The translations under genes and the position numbers were made by a program. Under the pieces are notes generated by a model. It made no database searches. It saw only the letters and a program-made list of their open reading frames with translations, and had not been told where the DNA came from. This document shows positions 19,041 to 28,412 of a DNA stretch of 33,694 bases, piece after piece. The stretch covers positions 1-33,694 of the IMG/VR virus record IMGVR_UViG_3300008261_000079, one strand, 5' to 3'. Position 1 is the stretch's first letter. Each line of letters starts with the position of its first letter. Origin of the DNA: a virus.

Positions 19041-19301
19041 TCACACATCTTCTGCATCTGCAAACTTTTCGTCTAACTTTATCGCAGTATAGATGTTTTC
19101 TGCATCGAGATCAACAACATCATTTAGCACCACCGAGTAGGTAACAAGAGGTGCTTTGTCTGCATCTCTCGCCGCCTTGTCTTTGTAGCAAGCAAGTACC
19201 GCAACTCCGCTCTTGACACGGAATTGATAGTTGACTTCGATGAGTTTGTGGTAAGTGGCATCCACACCGAACGCCGTTTCAATTTTAATTTCTAGTGCCA
19301 T
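19041..19301 (-). CDS. Small late protein, possible virion component
   Basis: The 86-aa acidic protein is the last gene of the late operon and starts in a TAATG overlap. It is predicted to be mostly beta strand (ALEIKIETAFGVDATYHKLI, GVAVLACYKDKAAR) with an acidic end. Small proteins of this kind near fibre genes can be fibre chaperones or decoration proteins. No family is recognised. Confidence 0.6.
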   Translation of the reverse strand: MALEIKIETAFGVDATYHKLIEVNYQFRVKSGVAVLACYKDKAARDADKAPLVTYSVVLNDVVDLDAENIYTAIKLDEKFADAEDV

Positions 19302-19477
19302 TATTTTTCTGCCTCTGCTTGCTCTGGTTTTGCTACCAGTTGATTCTTGATGTCCAAAAGTTGTCCAATCGCATTGAACACTTCGGTTGCTTGACCAACA
19401 GTTCCATTGAAAGGAGCATTGTCAATCACATTGATAAGGATTTCGACTTGTTGTAAGGTGAGGTTAATAGTTACCAT
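19301..19477 (-). CDS. Small helical late protein
   Basis: The 58-aa protein fills the gap between the fibre gene and the last late gene. It is bounded by TAATG overlaps on both sides, which strongly supports translation. It is almost entirely helical (INLTLQQVEILINVIDNAPF, VFNAIGQLLDIKNQ) with a Glu/Ala/Lys tail. A fibre-associated or chaperone role is possible from position only. Confidence 0.65.
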   Translation of the reverse strand: MVTINLTLQQVEILINVIDNAPFNGTVGQATEVFNAIGQLLDIKNQLVAKPEQAEAEK

Positions 19478-20205
19478 TAGAACGCAGCTCCTAGTGCAAT
19501 TCGTCGCCAGCCTGTTGACTGCCTGACATAGAGGTAGGTGTCATCCCAAGCAATATCTCCCGTAGTACCAGCCGCCGCAGAAGTTGCTGGTGATTGAGCA
19601 GTTGTTACCCGAACGTAGTTCCCGCCAGAAATAACTGGGACAGTAAAAGCGGCAGAAACACTTGTAAGGAGCAATCGGTTTGCAAGTGTAGTAGTTCCTG
19701 GTGTTACCGTTTCAAATCCAAAACCTGTTCCTCTAGCAGTTGAAGTAAACGCTTCTGTTGCATAAACAAAAAAGTTGGCATCTTCTGAGCTAAGGTTGCC
19801 AACGGTCGTTCCCCATTGACCTGCCCAAGATACCGTTCCAAGCCTATCGTTTGTAGCAATAGCTGTTGGAACTGCATAGGTTCCATTTCGTCTTCGGAAC
19901 TGAAGATACGTTTGAGCCGCCGAGGACTCCATTTGAATAAATCCAGTAGCCGCTTGTGCGGTAATGAATTGAGCCGCAATGTTGTTACTTCCTGTTGGGA
20001 ATGCAGAGATAGTACCTTGGCTTCTAAATGATGCAGACGGAGTAGCAGTCGCAGAGGAGGTAAATGTTGCACCTCCAGTTGAAGCAAACGCCGCCGAGAA
20101 CGTGGCAGCCAAAGTGAACGTTTGTGCTGCTGCCCATGTATTAGCGGTAGCGAACCGAGAAAGAGCGGCTTGCCCTGCGGTATCAGAGAGAATTTCTGTA
20201 AACAT
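19477..20205 (-). CDS. Tail fibre protein
   Basis: The 242-aa protein has the composition and motifs of a short tail fibre. The N-terminal half is an Ala/Thr/Ser/Phe-rich repeat (TWAAAQTFTLAATFSAAFAS). The centre has the pattern YLQFRRRNGTYAVPTAIATN then DRLGTVSWAGQWG, seen in many fibre and spike proteins. The C-terminal end, GDIAWDDTYLYVRQSTGWRR, is a common fibre-tip signature. It should bind the host surface. It is much shorter than T7 gp17, so another protein may provide the attachment part. It overlaps neighbours by TAATG. Confidence 0.82.
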   Translation of the reverse strand: MFTEILSDTAGQAALSRFATANTWAAAQTFTLAATFSAAFASTGGATFTSSATATPSASFRSQGTISAFPTGSNNIAAQFITAQAATGFIQMESSAAQTYLQFRRRNGTYAVPTAIATNDRLGTVSWAGQWGTTVGNLSSEDANFFVYATEAFTSTARGTGFGFETVTPGTTTLANRLLLTSVSAAFTVPVISGGNYVRVTTAQSPATSAAAGTTGDIAWDDTYLYVRQSTGWRRIALGAAF

Positions 20206-20513
20206 TAAACAACTCCGTAGGCGTGTGCGGTAATCGTGCCAGCGTTGGAAGCGACATAAAGGTTACATCCATACGGTGGCTCATTGAGAATAGAGATAGA
20301 AACACTTGTTCCTGGATACACCCGAATCCCTCTAAGGTTTTCTGCTGCGGATGGAGCGGCTACACCAATAGGAGAAAGGTGGATAAAGATAGAGTTAGTT
20401 GTATCAGGATTAGTAACGATAATCCCATTGCTACCATTAGGAATGTTTAGCAAAGCTGGAGTGGTTGTAACACTCACGCTTGCAAATGTACCGTTTAGTT
20501 GAAAGGTTGTCAT
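20205..20513 (-). CDS. Beta-sandwich-like virion protein
   Basis: The 102-aa protein has alternating strands (FASVSVTTTPALLNIPNGSN, GIIVTNPDTTNSIFIHL) and a jelly-roll-like end (TSVSISILNEPPYGCNLYVA). The gene lies between the ejection proteins and the fibre and is linked to the fibre gene by a TAATG overlap. It may be an adaptor that holds the fibre, or a decoration protein. I do not recognise a named family. Confidence 0.6.
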   Translation of the reverse strand: MTTFQLNGTFASVSVTTTPALLNIPNGSNGIIVTNPDTTNSIFIHLSPIGVAAPSAAENLRGIRVYPGTSVSISILNEPPYGCNLYVASNAGTITAHAYGVV

Positions 20514-20560
20514 ATTTTCTCTCTTGTTCTATAGACGTTTCAAAATGTAAGTTTGTCTTA

Positions 20561-23500
20561 CTAAGGAGTCACTCCTGGAGTTACTGGTTGTCGAGCCTTG
20601 CTTCCTTTATCCTTGGTTAGCCTTGCACCCATAAATTGAAGTCCAGCTTCAGCAGTTTTTGCCCCAAGAGATTTGTCAGATTCAACAAGTTCTTTTCCTG
20701 TTTTAACGTTAATTGGAAGATTATCCATCAACACATTTAATCTGCCTTCATCAGTTCTAACATCGTAGTTTTTGCCATAAGGAGTTTCTCCTGTCATGCC
20801 TTGAAAAACATTCATTGCTGTTTTTGCAGGTGCTCCTAATTTTCCTTCAGCAAAATTAGTTATAGTTTTGTACTTAGATTCTTCTGCACCTGTAACGTTT
20901 CTCACAGGTTTGGTGTTAATAAGAATTCTATAAGGCTCCAAGATACCTCCACTCATATCCCACCACTTATCAACGCCTGGTAGTTTTATTTTGCCAAAGT
21001 ATTCAGGGTCACGAGGGTCAATCCCAACTTCAAGACCAAACATTTGTGCAACTTTAAGAGCTCCCATATAAGTTGATACATACTTAAAAAACTCAGTTGC
21101 AAATTGTCTTGCGGCTACTTTGTCTCCTTTAGCAATAGCATTAAAAAATGGAGTCATGGTTGCAGTCTTAATTCGTGACATTCCAAAGTTAGCAAATGGA
21201 GCAATAACACTAACAGGTCTTGGAAGTTCTTTGATGCCTTTCCCAGTAACTGTATTAATAAATTCAGCTTGAAGTTTGTATCTATCCAGCAATTCGCTAC
21301 GAGTAATCTTGCCTCGTAAATATTCTTTTCTACTTGCTTCAGTTAACGCATCAAAATAATCTGACCGGATGACAGCTCCAAATACTTCCATAGCAGCGTT
21401 ACTTCGCTTGAACAAGGAACCAAGGTAAGGAACTTTTTGTAGCACGGAGGCATACATAGTAGCATCTTGTAGGTCACGTTGTTTAATGCCAGCTACTCCA
21501 GCACGAACCATATCATCATAGTTATCACGAGTGCGAACACTTGCTAAAATATCTTTGTATTTACCATCAGAGATTAAAGCCTGAAAAGATTTGCTTGTTG
21601 CCTTAGTCCATTTAAGAGGATTTCTTATACTCCTAAATGCACCGTGAGTAAAAGCGGCTGAGTTGTCAAGAGAAACAAGTAATTCTGTTGGAACTTTAGC
21701 GGCTACTTCAAGAGCATTAAGGTAAGGATGTTCTTCTCTAAATTTTTTGTCAGCAAGTTCTCGTAACTTGTCATTCAATTGCCCTCGCAATATTTCACGC
21801 TGATGTACTAGGTCTTGAATATATTGTGGGACTTCACGTTGAATTCTGTCAACTAGAACAGGGTCAGCAATTTGCTCTTTAAGTTTGTCAATTTGACCTT
21901 TAACATTAGACTCTGCTTGCAAGTCATCAAGTCTATTTTGCAAGTCAATGTTTTCTTCAAAGGCTGTCTTAACTGTCTTGTCTGTAGCCTTGCGTACACC
22001 TGCTTGAACCTTTTGGCTGAGGTCTTGTATCTTCTTAATAAGACGACCACGCTCTGCAACAGAACTTCCTTTGGCTTCTTGTTCAAGTTGGCGTCGAACC
22101 ATCTTGACATATTCTTTTTCAATGTCACTAAAGTCATACAGCTTAGTCGTAGGGTAGTCAGCACTCAAAATAAGTTTAAGGTCTGTATCTGTAATGTTAA
22201 ACCCATCTGATTGCAACCGAGTCAGCAAGGTATCAAAGTCTTCAATGGCTTCATCAGTTACAAGTTTTTGAATGACCTTGCCCATGTCATTTTGTACACT
22301 TGCCAGTTGCTTGAAGTAGGCTTGGCTTGCAGGGTCATTAAGTCTAGGTTGCCATATATCTACCTCTGTTGGCACTCCCATTGTTTCAATAGTTGACGGA
22401 CGAACAAATGCGTCTAGCTTTTCTTTAACACGATTTACAACAGCTTTAAATTGTTTGACACGTTTATCATCTGCCTTAGGTTGTAATTTAGGTGCAGACT
22501 CTTTAATCCCCTTGACACGGGTGTTAGCCTTGACTGTTTCGACAGGAGTAGTTCCCTTGCCAGTTGCATCATTAATTTGCTTGTTAATGTCCTCAAGCTC
22601 TTTGCCTATATCAGTAATTGCTTCTTCATCAGCAGCTTCAAGCGTTTTGCCATAAGTCTGTCTTGCCTTAGCACGAATAGATATAACGTCTTCAGCAGCG
22701 TCTATTATCGCACGTCGTGCGTTAAGCGTTCTAGCCGTCTCACTTCCTGCTCTATTAAGTGCATTGGTATAGTTATCAATTCTATCTTCAGCTATTTTAG
22801 TTTGTTCAGTTAACCTAGCAATTTCTTCTGCACTTGTTGCTTCGTTAGTTTGCTCAAGTAAGGCACGAGCATTGCGACGTTCACGAGACAAGGCAACAAC
22901 TAGAACAGATTGCTCTGCTTCGTTAATAGCTTGCTTACTTTCAACTTTAGCAATAACATTATCAACTGCATTAGCATTAGATTGCAGTTCTTGCTTGGCA
23001 GTAGTTAATGACTCTTCCCACGCTCTACGAGTAGGTTCATCAAATTTGCCCATGTCGTACTCGTCTCGTACCTCTTGAGTCATTCGATTCTTAGCAGAAG
23101 TAAGTTGCTCGTCAGGTGTCTCAGGAATACCAGTAACCGTAGGCTCAGTAGGTGGAGGTGGTGCAGTAGACTTAGATGCAGTAGGGCTAACTGCAACTGG
23201 AGCAACAGGTGGTGGGCTTACTTCAAATGAAACATTTAACTCACGCAATTTGTTTTCTATATTTGCAATATCTTCAGCGTCAAAAGTAATGTCAAAGTTA
23301 AATTTTTGCTTTAGATATTTTGATGTTTCAACTAATGCGTCAGCTAATTTTAATCCAGTCTTGCTAATAACATACGCAACTGCACGAGCAACAAATTCAA
23401 AATGCTCAGGCTGAATATTAGCTCCCATTTTGCTACGAGCTTCTTTCCACGATTTTTGAAGTCCTTCTAGTTGGTCATCTGCAAATTGTTCTAATGTTCC

Positions 23501-25708
23501 AGGTGTAGCTCGCTTTGTTCTTGTTTTTGTTTCTCGCCCAAATAATCTAAGTTTTTCTTTATCAAACCAATCTCCATAAAATCGGTTAAACTTTACATTT
23601 GCTTCTGAAACTACGCTTGTTTCTGACCATAATTCCCACATAGCATCCATTAACTCGATGTCATTAGGGTCAATAACGTTATTGCGAGACTTTAATAATT
23701 CTTCTACTTTTTTCCATTGAGGAGTTGTTCCTTTCCCAAGGTTGCTCTTAAAATGAGATACCATTCGGTTAAAGGCTTCTTCTCGTTGTTTTAATAATGC
23801 AATTAAATCTTTATTCGCTTCTGTATCTGGAACTAATTTCCAATCCATGTTTTTGAATTCGCCATAAGTTAATTCTTCTATAGATTTTTCATAAACACTT
23901 GGAGGCAAAGGTGTTTTGTTATTAATAGGAGCACGTGTTAATTTTGGGTTAAAATTTGATTCATGTAATTTAGTAACTGCTAATAATGGCAAGTCATCAA
24001 TATTTTCAATTCCTAATTCTCCATTTTGCTTAAATAGATTTTTTAATCCTTGCAAATAATTTGTTGAATTTTGAGCAGATGTTCTATCTGTCCAATCTAA
24101 CTTAAACGGAACTTGTGTAACTGAAACATTTGGGTCAGCCAATTCTTCAGGAGTTGTATTTACAGAAGTTTTTGGAGCAATAGGTTCTGATTCTTGAACA
24201 ACAGGTGGTTCAACTACTGGCGTCGTAGGCTCTGTTGCGACTGGAGACTCAACTTGAGCCGTAAGCTCATCAACAACTGCACCCAAATCTTCATTAGCTG
24301 GAGGTGTAGGTTGTACGGTTTCCGCTTTAGGTTTACGAGTTCTAGTTGCCTTAACAGGGGTAAGTGTAGGAGCAACAGTTTCTTGGAATAATTTTTCTAA
24401 ATCAGATTCTTTAACTATTGTTGATGGTGGCACTACTGGCTCAGTTTTGCCTACAAGCTCATCAACAACTGTGCCAAGGTCTTCTACTTGAGTAGGGGCT
24501 TCTGGTGCTTTAGGAGCAGTTACATCAAACTGTGCAGGTGTAGCAGGTTGTGCTTGGTCTGCCAAGTCATTAAGGTATTTGTTGTAGAATAACTCAGGTG
24601 CTTGACCAGTAGCCTTAGCAAATGTTTTGCCACCACTTGCAAACTCTCTAGCAAGTTGCCCCCGTGTCTTACCACCCATTTGACCATTACGCTCAAGAAC
24701 GTTTACAAGGTCATTGATAGTAACCTTGCGGTCAATCCATTTGCCACCAGGAACAGTACTTCTAAGTAAGGACTTAGCTCCAGCGTTAATTCCTTTGCCT
24801 ATTCCTGCTAATCCACGAACTCCACGATATGCGTTAATGCTTGCAGATACCGCTTCTCCAACTGGGATAGCAGAAATTAAATAGGTTGCTAAATTAAATG
24901 CTGCTCCTGTTTGCTCCTCAGCAGTTGCAGTAGGGTCAGCAATATTTCCAGTTGACATTGCAAAAGTAGTCAATGGATTTGCAACAGATTCAAGTACACC
25001 TCCACCAAATTGAGCTAATGCATTGTCAGATTGCTTGGCATAATCTGCAACCTCATTCAAAGACTTGCGAATTCCAAATGTGTCAAATGGTGCAAGCAGT
25101 ACATCTTCAAAAGCCTTTACTCCCTTGCGAGTTTGCTCGTCAATAAAATTAGGATTAAGAGCAGCGTTAACTTCGTCAAACTTGTACTTTTCTTTTGTTT
25201 GCCTTTTAGGTTTTAACCCTTCTTGTCGAAATCCATTTTCAAAATCTTTGGCAATTTCAGCAGTCAATTTATTGATAGCATCAATATTTGAACCTAAATA
25301 TATTTTGCTTTCTTCTGGAGTTGCTGTATATTTAAGATTGCCATATTTAGTTTCAATAGTTTTGACAACTAAACCTTGCTTATTGACTTGAACTCTAGGA
25401 GCAACCTTAGGTTCTGTTTGAGCTTTGGCAACAGATTCTTCTCCACTCAATACTGGATTTGGTAAAGTCCCAGTATTTATTTTTCTTTCGTATGGTTGTG
25501 TAGGTACAGATACGCCACGCTTTCGAGCCTCTTCAGCAGGGTTGTAATTTTGCTTGGCAATAAATTCTGCAATCTGTTGCTCTTCAAGTTGTGCTTGACG
25601 CTTTAGTCCTTCAAATCCTTTAGCTTGTTCCTCAGGAGTAACAGGTGTGACTTTCCCTTTCTTTTTTGCAGGTTGTTTTGTAGTTGCAAGTTTAATAGGT
25701 AAAAGCAT
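20561..25708 (-). CDS. Giant internal virion / DNA-ejection protein (1715 aa)
   Basis: The protein takes the place of T7 gp16 and is even longer. The first 390 residues include amphipathic, glycine- and alanine-rich helices (FGGGVLESVANPLTTFAMS, LATYLISAIPVGEAVSASIN) that could form a membrane channel. Two Pro-rich linkers (about 385-530 and 830-870) flank a central domain encoded by unusually A+T-rich DNA. Residues 860-1290 are long charged helices. The C-terminal third (PVSVIAPFANFGMSRIKTAT, IDPRDPEYFGKIKLPGVDKW) resembles domains of large polyvalent phage proteins. It is probably injected with the DNA. I see no enzyme active site; a lytic transglycosylase domain is not apparent. It is coupled to the upstream gene by a TAATG overlap. 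Confidence 0.75.
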   Translation of the reverse strand: MLLPIKLATTKQPAKKKGKVTPVTPEEQAKGFEGLKRQAQLEEQQIAEFIAKQNYNPAEEARKRGVSVPTQPYERKINTGTLPNPVLSGEESVAKAQTEPKVAPRVQVNKQGLVVKTIETKYGNLKYTATPEESKIYLGSNIDAINKLTAEIAKDFENGFRQEGLKPKRQTKEKYKFDEVNAALNPNFIDEQTRKGVKAFEDVLLAPFDTFGIRKSLNEVADYAKQSDNALAQFGGGVLESVANPLTTFAMSTGNIADPTATAEEQTGAAFNLATYLISAIPVGEAVSASINAYRGVRGLAGIGKGINAGAKSLLRSTVPGGKWIDRKVTINDLVNVLERNGQMGGKTRGQLAREFASGGKTFAKATGQAPELFYNKYLNDLADQAQPATPAQFDVTAPKAPEAPTQVEDLGTVVDELVGKTEPVVPPSTIVKESDLEKLFQETVAPTLTPVKATRTRKPKAETVQPTPPANEDLGAVVDELTAQVESPVATEPTTPVVEPPVVQESEPIAPKTSVNTTPEELADPNVSVTQVPFKLDWTDRTSAQNSTNYLQGLKNLFKQNGELGIENIDDLPLLAVTKLHESNFNPKLTRAPINNKTPLPPSVYEKSIEELTYGEFKNMDWKLVPDTEANKDLIALLKQREEAFNRMVSHFKSNLGKGTTPQWKKVEELLKSRNNVIDPNDIELMDAMWELWSETSVVSEANVKFNRFYGDWFDKEKLRLFGRETKTRTKRATPGTLEQFADDQLEGLQKSWKEARSKMGANIQPEHFEFVARAVAYVISKTGLKLADALVETSKYLKQKFNFDITFDAEDIANIENKLRELNVSFEVSPPPVAPVAVSPTASKSTAPPPPTEPTVTGIPETPDEQLTSAKNRMTQEVRDEYDMGKFDEPTRRAWEESLTTAKQELQSNANAVDNVIAKVESKQAINEAEQSVLVVALSRERRNARALLEQTNEATSAEEIARLTEQTKIAEDRIDNYTNALNRAGSETARTLNARRAIIDAAEDVISIRAKARQTYGKTLEAADEEAITDIGKELEDINKQINDATGKGTTPVETVKANTRVKGIKESAPKLQPKADDKRVKQFKAVVNRVKEKLDAFVRPSTIETMGVPTEVDIWQPRLNDPASQAYFKQLASVQNDMGKVIQKLVTDEAIEDFDTLLTRLQSDGFNITDTDLKLILSADYPTTKLYDFSDIEKEYVKMVRRQLEQEAKGSSVAERGRLIKKIQDLSQKVQAGVRKATDKTVKTAFEENIDLQNRLDDLQAESNVKGQIDKLKEQIADPVLVDRIQREVPQYIQDLVHQREILRGQLNDKLRELADKKFREEHPYLNALEVAAKVPTELLVSLDNSAAFTHGAFRSIRNPLKWTKATSKSFQALISDGKYKDILASVRTRDNYDDMVRAGVAGIKQRDLQDATMYASVLQKVPYLGSLFKRSNAAMEVFGAVIRSDYFDALTEASRKEYLRGKITRSELLDRYKLQAEFINTVTGKGIKELPRPVSVIAPFANFGMSRIKTATMTPFFNAIAKGDKVAARQFATEFFKYVSTYMGALKVAQMFGLEVGIDPRDPEYFGKIKLPGVDKWWDMSGGILEPYRILINTKPVRNVTGAEESKYKTITNFAEGKLGAPAKTAMNVFQGMTGETPYGKNYDVRTDEGRLNVLMDNLPINVKTGKELVESDKSLGAKTAEAGLQFMGARLTKDKGSKARQPVTPGVTP

Positions 25709-27675
25709 TATTTAACTACCTCTGCAGTTCGACCTTTTGGAGAAACTTTTTTATCTCCAACTTTAGGTGTTGGCGTTGTTGGCTTTGGCGTAGGTTGTGG
25801 CTTTGGCGTAGGATTAGGAACTGGATTAGGAGTAGGATTTGTAGGTGTATTGGCTAGTGGCAACATTGGGGTAGATGCCTTAGCACCTTGTTGCTGACGC
25901 CGTTGACGATTAGCTACAATTTGTCTAGCCGCTCGAATAGTACGTTGTGCTTCTGGGTCAGCAGGGTCGCCAAAAATACCAGATGTTATTGCTTGTCCAA
26001 GGTCTGTGTACAAGAATTGAACTTCAGGCGGGGTAGTGCCACTCTTTTCTTGTATCAACAAGTTTAAGTATTCTTGTTTATCCTTAGCTCCACGCAATGC
26101 AGTTTCTACTTTAGCAATTTCTTTTGCATCACCTTGTTTAACTTTCAAGTTATATTGACCAGTCAATGATGCAACTGCACTGTTTGCAGTTTCAAGTTTT
26201 TTGTTTAAGTCTTTTAGACTTGTGCCTGGAAATGCTGACTCTGCTTGTTGAAGTCGTTGCTCTCGTGCTTGTGCAATGCCTAGTCGTTGTATTGCAAGGT
26301 TACGCATAAACTGACGGTTAGATTCTTGTTGGTCAGCAGTTTGTTTTTGCAAAGTTGTGAATGGGTCAATGACTGGAAACAACGACCGAGGTACGCCAAG
26401 TCGTTTAGCTTCTTCATCAAACTGTGCATTAACTGCCGTTGCTTCAACTTGAGTCAAGATACCGTCTCTGGTAATAGTCTTGAGATAATTCTCGACTCGT
26501 GACGTAGCTTCTTTAATACCAGCAAGACTTTGATTGGTTTGTGCAAGACGCAATCTAGCTTCGTCATTTACTTGGCGTCGTTTCATAACTTCACCCTTGA
26601 GTGTAAGTTGTCCTTCCTGAATAGCAGGGAATGCAACGCTTGCTTCAGCTTCAGAAAGACCAAGATTAGAAATAGCATACGCTCTTGCCTTAGCTATAGC
26701 TTCAGCATTGTCCTTTGTATACTTGTCTTGGTTCTTAGTCATAAACTCGTAGGAGTTTCTAAGCCTTCTTAATGCGTCTGTTTGTTTTTTGTCAAGACGT
26801 GTTTCTGCATTTTTGATAACGTCTGCTTGTTCTGCTTTTCTGCGAACAAGATTGTTATACTCAGTTCGATAATTTTGTGCTGCAATCTGCTGCGCTTGAT
26901 TAAAGACTTGTGCCTCTTTACCTACAATAGTTTGCTGTGCTTGTAGTTGTCTATTGTAGTTCTGTTGCTCTTGATTAAAGCGTTGAGTCTTCATTTGGTT
27001 AGCAAGTGCCGCTCGTTGCTGGGCTCCTGCTACTGCACCTTGTACTGCTTGAGGTACTTGTTGATTACCACCAATAAGACCAGCAAGGAAGATAAGTGCT
27101 TGGTCTGTAGTAGTCAACTCTGGTTGCTCAAGTGTTGGTGCAACTGGTGCGTTCTTCTGCATCTCAGCAAGTTGGTCAATAGATTGGATGTACGATTGGC
27201 TACTTGGTGCAACGTACTTAGCTCCAAGAATTAACTGCTCAATCTGTTTAGCTTTGTCTTGTTCTGCTTTAAGTTCTGCATCTGCCTTAGACAAGTTCTT
27301 GACTGCCTCGTCTGTAGTCTTAGCAAGGTCTTCTTGTGTCTGCAATTCTTGTTGTATAGCGTCAACTGGAGCGACACCATTAAGTGCGTACTTGGTAATA
27401 ATGCCTTCGTTAATGCTTTGATTAATTTTGTTAGCTACACCTGTGTGCATACCTACATACAAGTTGGGCAATGTACCAGCAAGTGCTACTGCTTGCATTT
27501 GTTTTGCATTAGCATTAAAAAGGTCTGGCAAAGACTCTTGAGTGTCAACGTCACTTACAAATACTGGCAGGTCTTGTGCCAATGCTTCGCCAGCTTGAGT
27601 ATCTTGGCTAGGAATTGACCCATCTAACAATACGTTAGTCTCTGAGCCAGCATAGTCGTACATTGGTGAATTCAT
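25708..27675 (-). CDS. Internal virion protein, helical with Pro-rich tail
   Basis: The 655-aa protein is predicted to be almost all helix and coiled coil, with Gln- and Ala-rich stretches (VAGAQQRAALANQMKTQRFN). Its last 60 residues are a proline/threonine repeat (PTPNPVPNPTPKPQPTPKP) ending in a basic tip. Its place between the 245-aa and 1715-aa proteins corresponds to T7 gp15 in the ejection apparatus. The assignment rests on order and composition. TAATG overlaps at both ends couple the three ejection genes. Confidence 0.7.
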   Translation of the reverse strand: MNSPMYDYAGSETNVLLDGSIPSQDTQAGEALAQDLPVFVSDVDTQESLPDLFNANAKQMQAVALAGTLPNLYVGMHTGVANKINQSINEGIITKYALNGVAPVDAIQQELQTQEDLAKTTDEAVKNLSKADAELKAEQDKAKQIEQLILGAKYVAPSSQSYIQSIDQLAEMQKNAPVAPTLEQPELTTTDQALIFLAGLIGGNQQVPQAVQGAVAGAQQRAALANQMKTQRFNQEQQNYNRQLQAQQTIVGKEAQVFNQAQQIAAQNYRTEYNNLVRRKAEQADVIKNAETRLDKKQTDALRRLRNSYEFMTKNQDKYTKDNAEAIAKARAYAISNLGLSEAEASVAFPAIQEGQLTLKGEVMKRRQVNDEARLRLAQTNQSLAGIKEATSRVENYLKTITRDGILTQVEATAVNAQFDEEAKRLGVPRSLFPVIDPFTTLQKQTADQQESNRQFMRNLAIQRLGIAQAREQRLQQAESAFPGTSLKDLNKKLETANSAVASLTGQYNLKVKQGDAKEIAKVETALRGAKDKQEYLNLLIQEKSGTTPPEVQFLYTDLGQAITSGIFGDPADPEAQRTIRAARQIVANRQRRQQQGAKASTPMLPLANTPTNPTPNPVPNPTPKPQPTPKPTTPTPKVGDKKVSPKGRTAEVVK

Positions 27676-28412
27676 TATCTTGCGTACCGAAGCGTGTTAA
27701 TAATTCCTGACAATGGAATATCTGTAACTTCACTTACATCTTTTTGCCAGTTCATTTGTGAACCGAATGGTGCTTGACTAGGAGCAGGTGGATTGTATCC
27801 AGCAGTTGTTTTTGGTTTTGGCTTCTTGAAATATTCTTCTTCTAGTCTTTTAGCAAACCCACCACCAATAAGATTTTGCATAAAGGTGTCTAAGTTATTG
27901 CCTGGCATCCTCATGCCTTCTTCTTGCATCTGCCCACCTAGACCCATTCTTGCACTTGCTTCTCTAGCTCGTACTTGGTCTAAGTAACCTAAGGCTTGTT
28001 GTTGTCTATCCTCAAATTGCTGTTGAGCGGCTAGACGTTGTGCTTGTTCTCTTAACAAGGCGTCTGAGGTCATAGCTTTAGTACCCATTTCAATAGGTGT
28101 ATCTCCTGCCTTGTACCCAAGGTTACGCAAAGATGTTAGCTGATTACCAAGACCAGTACGCAAGTTTTCAGCAGACGTGCGTCCAATTAAATCTAGTGCC
28201 TTAGTTGCATCAAACTCGCCAGCTTGTAGCCGTCGTTGGTATTCTTGAAAGGCGTCATTAGATTGCTTGGCAAGTGCATCAATAGCCATTCGACGTTGGG
28301 CAGCCGCTTGTTCAAGTTGGCGTCTACGCTCTCGGTCAGCCTCGTTAGCACCAATCAATCCTCTGATTGAGTTAATGCCACCTAATGCTACGTCTATGGG
28401 AATCAATGCCAT
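27675..28412 (-). CDS. Internal virion protein (T7 gp14 position)
   Basis: The 245-aa protein starts with a hydrophobic, glycine-containing segment (IPIDVALGGINSIRGLIGAN), as expected for a protein that inserts in the outer membrane during ejection. Basic helices follow (ERRRQLEQAAAQRRMAIDAL and a Gln-rich region). It directly follows the nozzle gene and precedes the two larger internal proteins, the T7 order. No catalytic motif is seen. Confidence 0.68.
   Translation of the reverse strand: MALIPIDVALGGINSIRGLIGANEADRERRRQLEQAAAQRRMAIDALAKQSNDAFQEYQRRLQAGEFDATKALDLIGRTSAENLRTGLGNQLTSLRNLGYKAGDTPIEMGTKAMTSDALLREQAQRLAAQQQFEDRQQQALGYLDQVRAREASARMGLGGQMQEEGMRMPGNNLDTFMQNLIGGGFAKRLEEEYFKKPKPKTTAGYNPPAPSQAPFGSQMNWQKDVSEVTDIPLSGIINTLRYAR

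Noticed and set aside
19477-20205. Diversity-generating retroelement acting on the fibre gene
   Set aside because: No reverse transcriptase gene and no template/variable repeat pair could be found.
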